DNA from: Sycobia sp. Sy_11
Taxonomy: Eukaryota; Arthropoda; Insecta; Hymenoptera; Epichrysomallidae
Direction of reading: 5' to 3'
Length of the DNA: 64,000 nt
Assembly (NCBI GenBank): GCA_018907035.1
Contig: JACCIC010000053.1
Span: forward strand, 2,956,001 to 3,020,000
The notes under the pieces were generated by a model. The model was not told the DNA's origin. It did no database searches and saw nothing but the letters and a program-made list of their open reading frames with translations. Shown here in pieces: positions 22,952 to 35,058 of this stretch. A program made the translations under genes and the position numbers. Within the stretch, counting starts at the first letter, position 1, and every line of letters starts with the position of its first letter.

Positions 22952-23600
22952 CGCAATATTATCTAGTCCTGTATGCGGACTCCTCCGGCGCCGAGCCACC
23001 ACGGGAGCCGAAATGGCCCTGGCTGTAATTGTATTTGTTGCACGCGCCGACGCCGCGCAGCGCTATACCGCCTTTCGGAAAGATATACATAACCCCGACG
23101 AATGGCGCGTATTCCGCGCGCGAGGGCGGAGGGGGCGAGGACGCGGGAGGGCGAGAGGGAGAGAGAGGGGGAATATCCTCCGAGAAGGATGGGGGTGTAT
23201 ATGGAAGCGCCGACCGCGCAGAGAGAGAGAAAGCCCGACGGGCTGGGCGCGAGCGCCGAGCGCGGGGAGCGGAGCGCATAATGGCGTCAAAAACGAAATA
23301 ATAAGGAAAGCCGCGGGAGGAGGGGGGTGGGAAACGGCTCTGTTAAATTTTATTAAGGCCTCGCTCGTTTACTCTGGCTCTCGCCGCCACCCCCCCTCCC
23401 CCACCCACACCCACGGCTCTCTCGCTCCGCTGCTCGGATATTGGTCAGGTTGCAGGAGACACCCGGTGGCTTTGGATTAAGTTCATTGCAGATTCTTGGG
23501 ACGGGCAGGGACTGTCTATTTAGCCCCGTCGAATAATTGCTCAGGCCCGGCAGACGAGGGACGCGACCAGCTTAAAGCGTTTGATATAATCGACCTGAGC
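22952..23600. other. Non-coding: GC-rich island
   Basis: CpG-rich, purine-rich to 23.32 kb. The 23.44-23.60 kb edge is unique and balanced. Confidence 0.7.
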
Positions 23601-23963
23601 GTTTGCATCAAAAATAATGCTTTTAGTGTATTTATAATACGTTCTCGCGGTTCCTAACTATATCAATTGGTAAGAATGTAATTTTTAAGGAAAGTCGAAT
23701 TAAAAATATCAATAAAAATAAATAATTTTGGACGTAGAGCGTCGCATGGAACCTCACAATTGCAGGTATTTATTTCTTAAGTATCGATTCCAGGGATCCA
23801 CGACAGTTAGTTCAATATATTACGTTGATGAAGAACAAGTCGCGAAAATTGATACGCAGGCATAATATCTATTCCAAAATTTTACAGCAATGTCGAATTG
23901 AATTCGTAATTTAAATTGTTAATTATGTATAAGAACAATAATAAGAGGATTAAAATTATTATA

Positions 23964-24031
23964 GCAGAATAATTAATTTAACGTCTTCTAATCAAATAGA
24001 CCAAACTGTAATTGTCACTAATGATTTTTAG
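23964..24031 (+). repeat. Diverged 68-bp direct repeat, copy A
   Basis: This copy matches 24418-24485 at roughly 80% by eye, including an exact AATTGTCACTAATGATT core. It ends where the inverted-repeat element at 24031-24266 begins. Confidence 0.8.
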
Positions 24032-24266
24032 ACCACGCTAATTTAGTTTCATTTCAATTACATATAAATTAAATAATTCTTCTACATTTTCTAATGAAAA
24101 CATTTTTTTGGAATTAATAAATATTATTTAATTGTAATAATTTTTCGAACAATCAAAGACAATCGGTTCCTGAAAATGCTTGATTTATTATGAATTCTGA
24201 AAAATTATTTTTGAATTTTAAATTTCTATTTTTGAAAAATTAATCTTTTGCTAAATTAGTGTGGCA
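24031..24266. mobile_element. Candidate MITE-like inverted-repeat element
   Basis: CCACGCTAATTTAG at 24033-24046 is repeated inverted as CTAAATTAGTGTGG at 24251-24264 with one mismatch in 14. The interior is AT-rich and non-coding. Size (about 235 bp) and form suit a MITE, but target-site duplication and transposase family cannot be assigned. Confidence 0.3.
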
Positions 24267-24417
24267 CAGAAAAATTGAAATACGATTTATGACGACTCCA
24301 AGTGAAAATGTTTCTGTGTCATTGTAATCAGTCGTTGAACAACAAATAAGTATCACCAGTCTCATGATATTCTTAGAGAAACTATAAGCATATAATTCCA
24401 TTCCAATGTTAATTCAA

Positions 24418-24485
24418 GTAGAATAATGAATTTAATGCTTTGTAATCAAGTTGACCGAACTGCAATTGTCACTAATGATTAAAAG
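24418..24485 (+). repeat. Diverged 68-bp direct repeat, copy B
   Basis: Second copy of the repeat at 23964-24031, in the same orientation and about 390 bp downstream of its end. The two copies could be remnants of an element's terminal repeats or an old local duplication. Confidence 0.8.
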
Positions 24486-24804
24486 AATACAAACTTTTCA
24501 AATTGTACAAAATTTACATTCGAAAACAATTATACAATTCATGAAAAAATCGCCCATTTCCAGAAACTTGTTATCCTTAAATTGTTCGAAAAATTATTAT
24601 ACTCAATTTGTTTTATTATACTCGATTTGTTACGAAATATAATTATTTTCGTGTTTTGTCAAATTCGAATAATTTGTCTCGTTCTATTCGTCAGCGACAA
24701 TTATAATTTGGCTTAAAAATATTATAAAAATTGACAGAGATACGAATAAACGGCATAGGACGTATTGTGATATGAAGGGGCTTTCTCGATTTTTCGAATA
24801 GACT

Positions 24805-24820
24805 AAAAAAAAAAAAAAAA
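24805..24820 (+). repeat. Poly-A run
   Basis: 16 A. Confidence 0.93.
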
Positions 24821-25177
24821 TCGATTTCTCTCCCGAACCGAGCCGACGGCCGTCGCCGGCCTGCGATGCCCTCAGCCACCGCCTCGGATGAAGGTTCTAT
24901 GCTCTGAGCGAGACTCGCTGGGCACATTGAGCGTTTGAAAGCCGATTTTTGTAACGAGCGTTTCCGCTCCCTCATTTCGGTCCTATAATTACATAATTGT
25001 AAAATGTTTTTTAAGCGAAAAAAAGAACAAAAACCCGACTAATTATAATTGAAATCTATCGAAGAGCGATAGAATGCATTAGATTTATTTAAAATTAAAT
25101 TTATTTCCTTTCAGGTGGCCGGTTAAAGGATATAATATCTTGCAATGAGCGTTGAATATGCGATGGAGACTAAGACC

Positions 25178-25199
25178 ATTGAGTTTGATGAAACTCAAT
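25178..25199. repeat. Perfect hairpin, 9-bp stem and 4-nt loop
   Basis: ATTGAGTTT and AAACTCAAT flank the loop GATG. Confidence 0.93.
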
Positions 25200-27479
25200 C
25201 GAATCGACAAGTATGATAGATGCAGATGTAAACGAGAATACATCAAAAGCAGCCACCGAATCGGAAAATATTTGGTAACCTCGGAATTATGAAAACAACT
25301 CTCAACTACTGTGAAAGTACAGATGATAATTATCATACTAAGCACGGAATACATGACAATAAAATAGGTGGTCGTATGTACGTAGCCGCATTACAGAATC
25401 AGCACAAACAAAGTCTTGTCATACAGTAGCAATGATATTAAGCTGTAATTATAAAATTGTAAATCTTATTGGAGATTCGATGATTCCGTGTTTATTACGT
25501 TTAAAATTAGATAAGCTACAAAGTAATTAATTAAACTTTATATTTTCATAACTGAGAGTGGCTCGTTCATACCAATATTTATATTTTAACTTTTAACTTT
25601 TAAATGATTTCTTTTGCCCTGAAAAGGGGTCAAATTTAATATAGTGTTTCGAAACGTTGGAGAATAAACTAAAACCAATTTTATGCTATGATTATAAATC
25701 AATTTACCTAGATAACATGACCATGAGAAGCTAATAAATTATTATTTTGCGTATAAATGTTGTTATTCACCCATTGCTGATATATGATTTTTTCGATACT
25801 AAAAAATAGCGTAAACTTATGTATTTCAAATCTTTCTTGAATTATTATCTTATGCTGTCATTTAATTTAATTTCTTGAATTATTATCATTTTCTGTTATA
25901 TAATTTGTCTAGTAAGTTAAAATAGTAGGCTTCAGGAACTTTCAATAGAAAGGAACTTTAAAACTGACAAGCTTGACAGAACAGTTAAAAAGAGATTGAC
26001 CATGCAAGTAAAAGTTTTAAATTTATTTAATTTGTTTTAGAGATATTTCTATCTATCAAAGATAAAAATCTTAATGATTTTCTGATATAAATGATATAAA
26101 TGAAATTCATATCCAGTCTCTGTCAGTGTAGTTTTATGAAAGAACGTTTGTAACAGATATATCGAAGGAAACAAAAGAAGATTTTTTTTTAATGTATGAG
26201 AAGCGCAATTGCAAGATTCAAAATTTCTAATCAGTAAAATAGCGATGGAAAGACAGAACTAAAATAAGTTTCCTTAGAATGAATGAATAAAAAATTAAAG
26301 AAACAAAGGTTCAACGGATTAAAATAACGATACAGCGCATAGTTAATACATTTTTTCGCCGGCTGGTTATGAGAACTGGTTCTTCAGTAACTGCATAATC
26401 AGTAATTAGATCGCAAACTGATAAAATGTAAAAAAAACATTACCATGATTTTAATTGAAAAATTTTACAAGAAATAAAGTAGTTGAAAATTTTTTATTAA
26501 TCTAGTGAAAGTTTTCCGAAAAACGTGTGGCATTCTTTGCATCCTCACTGTTTAGAAATATGAGAATAATACGAAACTTATCAGGCATTATATTCTTTTC
26601 GAAAATTAAAATTTTTTAAACTTGTACCGACTGTTACGATAGTATTAGTAAACTAACAGTCCAACTGTTTATAATCTTTATAATAACATATTGTTTATAA
26701 TCACCTCGGAGATAATAATAACAATAACCAAAATAAAAATATAATGCAATAAATAAACTATTGTTATTAGGTATCATCGTTTGCTAAAGTTGATGGTGGG
26801 GTTTAGTCAGATTATCCATTGATAAAAATATTACATTTATTATTTTTATTATTTTTTAGTGGTAGTCTTTACAGTTCATAAACAAGGATAGTGTGACTGT
26901 CATTATATTTATAATTATATTATTTCATTAAATCTGTGTGGCCGATAAAAATATTTGTTAGTATAATTTATTCTTATTTCTTAATTTATTTACCGCACAA
27001 AGAGTACATGGAATATTTTAAAAATTAATAAAACGTGAAAAATAGATTAATCGCAATTAGAAAATACATGTAAAAAATATATTATATTAAAAAAAAAAAA
27101 TTACCACAAACTATATATCAATTGAATAACATTGAAATTCAGAGCAGAATGTAAATTAATTCTACAATCAATTCAAATATATGTTTCTTCACCGTGCTTC
27201 TATACAACATCTTCGATCTACATACATGTTACGCTCTAATGTACGGCCCGCCGCGCACGTGTGAACTAATAATCGGAAAAGTCCAGGTATTAATAATTCC
27301 ATAAATTCCCTCAACCAGTTTCCAATGTAGCTGCAGTTACACATATACAGATACACTTTTGCACCTTGGCCAATTACCTTTTAATATATATACACACTGT
27401 ATTACGAGCTCAATCTATTCTGCCGATATATATCGCCGTACATGAATTCCATACTGTTAATTACACGATCGCGCCGGAA

Positions 27480-27504
27480 CCACACACACACACAGACACG
27501 CACG

Positions 27505-27548
<44 letters not shown>
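27480..27548. repeat. (CA)n(CG)n(CA)n(TA)n
   Basis: Alternating purine-pyrimidine over nearly 70 bp, strongly Z-DNA-prone. Confidence 0.97.
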
Positions 27549-27549
<1 letters not shown>

Positions 27550-27867
27550 TAATCAACACGAATCCGTATCCTTCTGTCTTTATTTTTTGTTTTGTTCGTT
27601 TTTTTCCCCTGGCACGGACTCGATTTTAATAGCGCGCGAAATTCGCTGGTAACCCGCGCGTTCCTTCCTATTATTTATCACCCACCGAGAGATATCGAGC
27701 GCGGCTATATTAATACGCGTTAATGCGCTCGCAAACGCGTTTGGCGCGGTAAAATTTACGCAAGACTATCGTCTTTCCGTATATGTCTATATATATATAG
27801 TATATACATGCACATATGTGGTCTATACTTATGCAACGATGCACAACGCAGACGCTATCACACAAAG

Positions 27868-27870
<3 letters not shown>

Positions 27871-27927
<57 letters not shown>
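27871..27927. repeat. (TA)n microsatellite
   Basis: Pure TA, about 57 bp. Confidence 0.98.
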
Positions 27928-28126
27928 TATCATAAATCAGTATACGAGCTTCAGTGCTGAGGGGGGGGGGGCGAGCCTCCAAAAAGCGAGTTGAAAAAAA
28001 AACGCGAAAGGAAAGACCGCCCCGGTGGTCGCAATTCCAACGCGTCCGTGAGAGGCGTTGATTTACAGGTGCCCCTCCGTTTTATATATATATATATCTA
28101 CAGCGCTGTATAGTAGCAGGAGTGTC

Positions 28127-28131
<5 letters not shown>

Positions 28132-28171
<40 letters not shown>
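28132..28171. repeat. (GA)n microsatellite
   Basis: Pure GA, 40 bp. Confidence 0.97.
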
Positions 28172-28174
<3 letters not shown>

Positions 28175-29562
28175 TCTCTCTCGTATAGCCGTCATTGCGC
28201 ATAACTGCCTGATCAAAAGTAACGAGCGGGGGCATAAACAAAATTTATAGCCAATCACGGCGCGTACGCCCTGCCGCCGGTCCGCGCGTAACGCGTTCGC
28301 GTGTGCGCCGGCGCTCTTACGCACACACGCGCATATATACACGATACACGTACGATCGTACGCGCGATCAGCGGCTCTACGCGCGTGTAATTGTAGAAAT
28401 ACGCTGGAGCGCGCACGTGTGTAGCCGTATATCGAAGCGAGCGCGCGCGAGACATCGCGCAGTCACGAGCGTTACGCGTCTTCTTAGCCTCCCCCGCCCG
28501 CGTCACCGACAAGTTCCGCTTATTATCAGTCCCTCCCCACCCCCCCGCCGCCGTCCCTCCGCAATCCGACCGCGTCCTATATTGTGCCGCACCCAGCGGG
28601 ACGTCCCAATCGGCCCAGAGGCGACTAATAGCGGGGCTCGCCCGTCATTCGGCGAGGTGTCAACGGCCCGGCTGAGTGGGGCGATCGCTTTTACGAGGAC
28701 ACTTATTAATTGTCACCGCCGCCGCCTTTTACGACGGCATAAAACCTGCGTGGCCCGAACGAGCCTTTGAGTGCCGCGGCCCGCGCTCCACCCCCTCCCC
28801 CTGACGACGCACGCGTATAGGCGAACGAGTGATGCCGACGTACGCGGGCGCAACCACGCGTGCATAGGCACATACGCGCACACAGACGCATAAAGCTAGG
28901 TAAGAAGAATACAGGGCTGGACATCGCGGGGCGGACCTAGAGGGGGGAGAGGGAGGGTTTGGTAGGTGTCCCCGATGGATTACCGTCGCAGTGCCGTCTT
29001 CTTATAGCGAGGCGATCCTCTCTCGATCTCTCTGTTGCGCATGGAAAGGGGGGCCGCGCACGCGTGCAGGTCCGTCTTGCCTATGCGCGCCCCTGTACGT
29101 ACGCGAGGGAGAGAAAAGAAGGAGGGAATAGTCCGCATTATACGGTGAATATATATATATACACCGGTGGGACGAGGCGTCGGCGGCGGAGCTGGAGGGG
29201 TGAGGTGCCGAGGAGACGGAAGGGCCGCCGAGCGGCAGCCACTCACGCACGTCCGCTCGTCCCGTTGCATACCTGCAGGCGCCGCGGGGATTTCTCCGCG
29301 CTGAATTATTTTTCCGTCGTTCTCGCCGGGATTACGGTGGACGGCGGTGGTGCGCGTTGTTTACAGAACGTGGCGGGCAGCAGTGGGCGGCGAGGGGGTG
29401 GATGGGGCGGCGGAGAGGAGTCGCGCTACGGCCGCAGTAAAAATTAACGACGCGGAAATGGGGAAATTTCGCAGAGGTATTCTCCGACGAACAATTGGGG
29501 TACAGTTGTTTATCGGAAGGTTCAGTAATTTCGAATGAATGTTATTTAGGACGAGTGTGTTC
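28172..29562. other. Non-coding: very CpG-rich block
   Basis: GC-rich, with few microsatellites compared with other islands. The 28.58-28.76 kb part is unique, with TTTTACGA and TATTAATTG words. A 155-codon arginine-rich frame at 28303-28770 is compositional. Confidence 0.65.
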
Positions 29563-29580
29563 AAAAAAAAAAAAAAAAAA
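29563..29580 (+). repeat. Poly-A run
   Basis: 18 A. Confidence 0.93.
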
Positions 29581-30312
29581 CGAGAAAGGAAATTTGGAGA
29601 AAAGGCTTTTCGAAATAATATTTTTACGAGGCAAGAAGGTTTTCTGGATAATGCACCATTGATAGTAAACTAGTTTTTTACGCAATTATTTTGTGCGAAA
29701 TTAGATTTTATGAATAGAAAATAGAAATCTAGCTCTTTCCTGAACATTAATTTGGGTCGTACTAAAAAGGGACTTTAATAAAAATTAATTATTAAAACTC
29801 TATATGGCTAAATTTTCTTCTCGTTCTATCTCTCTTTCTCTATTATTTATAATGGCTTTTTAAAAAGATTTTTATATACTTTAATTTCGCTAATAACTTT
29901 ACTTTCCGCATTTAATTATTATTGCGTGTATGTACGCCTAGAAATCTTAATTTATCAATAAATCAATCTACTCATCTGTCTCTCTCGAGAACCGTCAGTA
30001 ATATGATAAATGTAATGATACCATTTACGAATTTAGTTATAAAGAACCAATTTGCCGTCGAACAAAATCTGAGCCTGTTTCACTGTTATTTTCCTGCATT
30101 CACTCACATTCTTTTCCCTGATCATGATAGATAAATAAATGATCACATAAATAAAATGTAAAAGAAAATCATACTCGCACTTATACGAGGATGAGTACAA
30201 TTCTAACCTAATATCGTGGCAATACAAATCCGCATAAGCGATCTCCTCGTCGCAGACGCACATCGGCCCGAGTATACGTTTTGTCGGACCAAAATAAAAT
30301 ACACTCCTTTAA

Positions 30313-30313
<1 letters not shown>
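29581..30313. other. Non-coding: AT-rich desert
   Basis: Unique AT-rich DNA. No feature recognised. Confidence 0.7.

Positions 30314-30363
<50 letters not shown>
30314..30363. repeat. (TA)n microsatellite
   Basis: Pure TA, 50 bp. Confidence 0.98.
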
Positions 30364-30364
<1 letters not shown>

Positions 30365-30564
30365 CATATAGTACCAGAAATAAAAATAACCATTTTGGTC
30401 TGTGGCAATGCCGTCGTTGAAAGGGAGGGAGATAGGGGAAAAGACATCGTTCGGAACCGAAGGGGATACGCGAAGCGAGATTTTTCTTCCACCGTAATTT
30501 GTTTGCCCCTTTGCCTTTTCCCTCTTGTCGCGCTCGGCATACTTGACTAGACAATCCGCGTATA

Positions 30565-30565
<1 letters not shown>

Positions 30566-30642
<77 letters not shown>
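30566..30642. repeat. Compound (CA)n(TA)n
   Basis: CA to 30602, then TA. Confidence 0.98.
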
Positions 30643-30644
<2 letters not shown>

Positions 30645-31010
30645 ATATTCCATTGGGACGACGCAAAAGACGGGCGCTCATCTGCACCAAGTTCTGGCCC
30701 AGGAGCGACGCGCCAACTTCCTCGGCTACGCGAGCGTCCGACGCGGCGCTCGATCATTCGACCATCGTCGCGAGGCGCGGGGGGGAGGGGCTCGATCTCT
30801 ATACGCGGCAAATTACGATCGTTTACCCGGTTACACAGCTCCCGTATGCGCCGCGTTGCTACGCCGACGAAGCGCGCAAGCAGCAACAGCGTTACGAGGG
30901 CCGCCCTCGCCTCGATCCCCAGCCCCCCTCGACTTTCTTATATTCTTTCTCTAGGCGATTTTCCCCCCTTTCCTCGTGCGCACACTCTCTTCTTTCGTTC
31001 TCCTTGCTCG

Positions 31011-31011
<1 letters not shown>

Positions 31012-31043
<32 letters not shown>
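31012..31043. repeat. (CT)n microsatellite
   Basis: Pure CT. Confidence 0.97.
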
Positions 31044-31045
<2 letters not shown>

Positions 31046-31231
31046 CATCTCTGCCCGAGAGCCGGCTTTATTTTTACAGCGCCATTTAAAGCAATTTCTG
31101 ATTTCCTTTAATTCATTACAACGTCATTCGGCGTAGCCGCGTAATGCGTCGCCGGCGTCGTCCTCGTCGTCCCCAAGAATGGTCGGCACTTTTCATCAGT
31201 TAAATTGCGCCGGGGAGGACGTGTGTATACA

Positions 31232-31258
31232 GACACACACACACACACACACACACAC
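31232..31258. repeat. (CA)n microsatellite
   Basis: Pure CA. Confidence 0.97.
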
Positions 31259-32476
31259 CGCGTATATATAGAGCCGGTGGCGCGCGGAATGCCGAAGGCT
31301 CCGCTCGGGCTCGACGGCCGCCCGAGGGTCGAAAGAGGGACGTGGAAGAGCGGGCCTCGAGATATTAAAAACTTTGAATGTTTCGTGCGTGCGTGCGTGC
31401 GAGCTCGCGCCGCTGCTCCTTCGCCCCGAGGGCGGGAAAAAAATTTAAGCCGAGATATTTCAACGATGTTTATTGGGCGTGTCGGCCTGCGCGATTAAAT
31501 GAAACGCGAATAGATGAAAGAATGGAATCGCTAATTCGGAAAACACATCGCTTAGAATTTTTGCTCCGTACGGTTTTTCTCGAGATCGGGAAGAGGCGCG
31601 GGAGATGGCAATAAATAATTTTCACCTTTCCGTTTTATAGATCTTTTTTTTTTCTCGATTCATCTGTACCGATTCATTGACCGACGAGCAATGAAAGACC
31701 CCGTGAAAAGGATTAAGCCGATTTAATTCCGTGAGATCTTCGAGCTATAATGAATGCAGCTTGGCGTATGAGTAGCATATTGGAAAGGTAATAGATGCCT
31801 ATTTTTTTTGTTGAAGGGATAAAATTAAACCTTGATCTACCGTGATTTTAAGTACAAAAATATTACCGCATATTTAGCGGGCCAGTGAACAGCTACATTT
31901 TTCGACAGAAATTCTTCAATTATTATTGCTAAACGCCATGTTAAAAATTAATTTAACTAAATGATCATACTAAATGAATCTATAGATAAAATTTTTCATT
32001 AAAATGCAAAATTAATAATTTTCACCTTGAATCGGCTAGAAAGGCCATTATCAAAATTAATCATACATCGCGAGAGCGGCAAATTGTGTTTCTAAAAAAT
32101 TTTTTTCTAAATTAACCTTGGGAGAGTGATGTTCGAGGTTTTTTTTGGGAAATGTCAATTGTATGTTTTTAAAATGAAAGTACAAATCCTTGAGATGCTA
32201 AAAATATAACATACCTCAACTTCATCGCACCCCCCATTATCGTGCATTTGAAATTTACTTCTTACCCAGGAGCGTGAGTTGGGATGATTGAACAGTGCTT
32301 TACCAACGTTTATTTATGTTTTAATCGTACGAGCAGTTTCGCTAGATTCAATGAACTACGCTACGTTATGGACTTATTATTAGGTACAAAGTAAATCAAG
32401 AAACTTCAGTGTAAAAAACCTTCTAAAACGATAATAGGGACAAGAAACTTTATTACTAATATATATATTATATATC
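31259..32476. other. Non-coding: island edge then AT-rich DNA
   Basis: GC-rich to 31.62 kb, then AT-rich up to the LINE tail. No gene. Confidence 0.7.
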
Positions 32477-33755
32477 TTTATTTATTTATTTATTTGATAA
32501 TAGTAAATTACAAATGTAAAATCCATAGAGATATAATACAGTATCTCTTGATGAGACTGGATGATATTATAAACAAATGAACAAACTGAACATCGTTATT
32601 AAACGAATGAGGAAGTAGATTAAATGAACGCCGCAGTACTTAGTTATGAGCGTGATAACGGTAGTCTAGTTTTCCTATAAACAACAATAATATTATAAAC
32701 AATAAATAAAAATATAAACAAAAATACAAATACGATAATTAAATATTGTTGATAAACCAGTTGTTTATTTTAACTTTCCTAATATTTAAGTTAGAGATAC
32801 TTATGATTTGAGCAAATAGCCAATTATATGCATATTCGTTGCTTTTATGTAACTATTTTTTTAACTAGTAACTTTCCACCCTTTTGGTAACGCTATGATC
32901 TTGTCTGTGATGGAGATAATTGAATGTCAACATTGATCGTAGAAAATGCAAAAGATTGCTCGAGATTCAATGGTATTTTACGGTTGTAAAGTGTTTTTTA
33001 AAACAATTTTTTAACTTTTCATCTGAAATTTTTTTATAATAAAGTAATAATACCATATTTTTAATACTATAAAAATAAGAATGATCATTATTTTAAAGAT
33101 TTGTCAGAAATTCCGCTAATTTATAAACATAAAAATATTAAATATTTAGTTTTTCTCATTATGTATTGAATATGTACATAACATATTACGTTTTAATCCA
33201 ATAGACTCCGTTGTATTTATTTTGATTTACGCTCAATATTGGTTTATCAATTATTTTTGTATCTCTAAAGGGCATGAAAAGCAACCAGTTTCTTTCAGTA
33301 AAAATAATTATTGTATCATTTCTATAATCATATCTTCTCTATATCACTATATAGAGGAGTTTGTCAAATCATCAAAAATAACATTTATTTATGTAAAATA
33401 AATATTAGCGATCCTAAATTAGCTCCTAGGGGGACACCTTTAATAATTTTTTAAGTATCACTAATACAAGCAGTAACATTTACTTTTTGTGCTCTATTGT
33501 AAATGACAATCTACCGATAAGATCGAAAGCATTGCCCCTTACTTGTTAAATAAGTCTGCTAAATCTAGGAAAATTATTACTGCGATTGATGTGCTCGCAT
33601 TCAATTATTAATAAATATTCTTATCTATATTATAATTTAGAGCATCTTTTGGCCCAAACTTTTCACAAATGCAAATTAAATTCTTGACACTATATTATAT
33701 TTACAAATAAAATCAGAAATTATTTCATTGATAATTTTCTCAAATAATTTAGCCA
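32477..33755 (-). mobile_element. Degraded non-LTR retrotransposon (LINE, Jockey/CR1-like), 5'-truncated
   Basis: Read on the minus strand, translated fragments follow the order of a LINE reverse transcriptase. KLFEKIINE (33750-33724) is followed by a KYNIVS-type block like the 'NNxLSxxQFGFRxGLGT' region. IFLDLADLFNK (33574-33542) matches the AIFLDLSKAFD box. An RAQKVNV segment leads into KGVPLGANLGSLIF (33441-33400), a decayed GVPQGSxLGPLLF box. DDLTNSS follows, then YRNDTIIIFTERNW (33326-33285), where the catalytic YADD has become YRND, and LSVNQNKYNGVYW (33236-33198), like the LxLNxxKT block. Stops and frameshifts lie between blocks, and about 35 residues are missing after the FNK block. 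The 3' end is a (TAAA)n tail at 32494-32477, typical of this group. There is no intact ORF1, endonuclease or target-site duplication, so the copy is old and inactive. Family membership is inference from motif shape; clade placement needs a database comparison. Confidence 0.86.
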
Positions 33756-34054
33756 CTTATTGAGGTGCGTGAAATTGGCGATGGAAGAGCAGGACCCGTC
33801 GGTACCCTGGTCGCGAGAGAAAGAGCGGGGGGCAATCGGTATAACGCGCTGTACCACCCTCCCGGACGTCGCAATGCGTCGCAACGGAGAGAGATCGAGG
33901 GCGAGAGGGTGAGAGAGCGAGCAAACTTTCCTCTCGAGAAATTGAGCCAGATTTGAGTTATTGAATGGTGTATAACATCGTCCACTCTATTTCGGCTTTT
34001 CTCCCCCTCTCGCGCATTTCTCCCGGCAGGCTTCTCACCCCCCCCCCCGGGTTT

Positions 34055-34084
34055 ACACACACACACACATATATATATATATAC
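34055..34084. repeat. Compound (CA)n(TA)n
   Basis: Short CA then TA, after a C run. Confidence 0.95.
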
Positions 34085-34505
34085 GGATCCTCGACTCTGC
34101 CCCCACGCGCGTATTATAATACACGCGCTCGTTCGAGCGCGACGCACGCGCGCGCATTCGTCGCTTATATCTTGGGGTTGAAAACGGCGGGGGAGCGGTA
34201 GGAAAACTTTATATAAATAAAGAGGATGCGCGCGCGCGCGATTATGGATGGGAGGGTCGTATTGGCGGGAACGGGGAGGGGGGGGGGCGACGGAAGCGTC
34301 GCTTCGTGCGGTCTGGACGAAGGCACATATACATATCATATAGATGTAAATGTATATACGAAGTACTGTATAGGCGCCACCCCCGTATCGTCAATCTGGG
34401 CAGAGGTTCAATAAAAATCAACACTAACGTCGCATCCTCGTTCCGTCCCATTCCCCTCTCTGTCCATTTCCTCGTCCTTTTCGCCTTTCCGCTATTCACA
34501 ATCCC

Positions 34506-34555
<50 letters not shown>
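34506..34555. repeat. Compound (TA)n(TG)n
   Basis: TA to 34524, then TG. Same polarity as the (CA)n(TA)n tracts when read on the other strand. Confidence 0.97.
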
Positions 34556-34556
<1 letters not shown>

Positions 34557-34759
34557 TCAGGCAGGATTGTCGCGCGCGCGCGCAGAGCAACAGAAAGCAT
34601 TATACCGTCCGCTACGGGTATGAATTATAATCTACCGACCATTTCTGCGTCACGCGTGCGACAGACAGTCGACCTCCTTCAGCGATCATATGCGTCTGCA
34701 TGCGTACGCGTGTGCATGCGGAGTATGCACGGAGGCCATCAAGCTCGTCTACGCGTGCG

Positions 34760-34762
<3 letters not shown>

Positions 34763-34799
<37 letters not shown>
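34763..34799. repeat. (TA)n microsatellite
   Basis: Pure TA. Confidence 0.98.
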
Positions 34800-34800
<1 letters not shown>

Positions 34801-35039
34801 TTAGTCTTTGTTTGGCTCGACGGCGAGTTCCACGATACCTCGCGTCATTGTCTCGGGTGTGCGACCCCCGCGGGAATCCCGGATTCCATGGGCGGAACTT
34901 GCGACCGTTTGTCAAGGGACAATGTAATGCAAATGGCGAGAAAGACTGGTATATATATATTTATATACATAAATGCATTTTGCTCTTTTTGTAGCCAAGA
35001 ATTTATTGTACAGCTTTGTAGACATTTGCGTATTAACTT

Positions 35040-35058
35040 GTTTTTTTTTTTTTTTTTT
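35040..35058. repeat. Poly-T run
   Basis: 19 T. Confidence 0.93.

Larger units (their letters stand above)
24486..27360. other. Non-coding: AT-rich desert
   Basis: Long unique AT-rich stretch with almost no microsatellites. Probably holds unrecognisable old elements. A 90-codon minus frame (25354-25085) starts like a signal peptide but has no further support. Confidence 0.65.

Noticed and set aside
25085..25354. Minus-strand frame beginning like a signal peptide
   Set aside because: Hydrophobic start is expected from AT-rich sequence; the downstream part lacks a pattern.
27228..27300. TGTTACG at about 27228 as another LTR start
   Set aside because: No matching CGTAACA end within a plausible distance.
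28303..28770. 155-codon arginine-rich frame
   Set aside because: Explained by CpG-rich composition; no recognisable motif.
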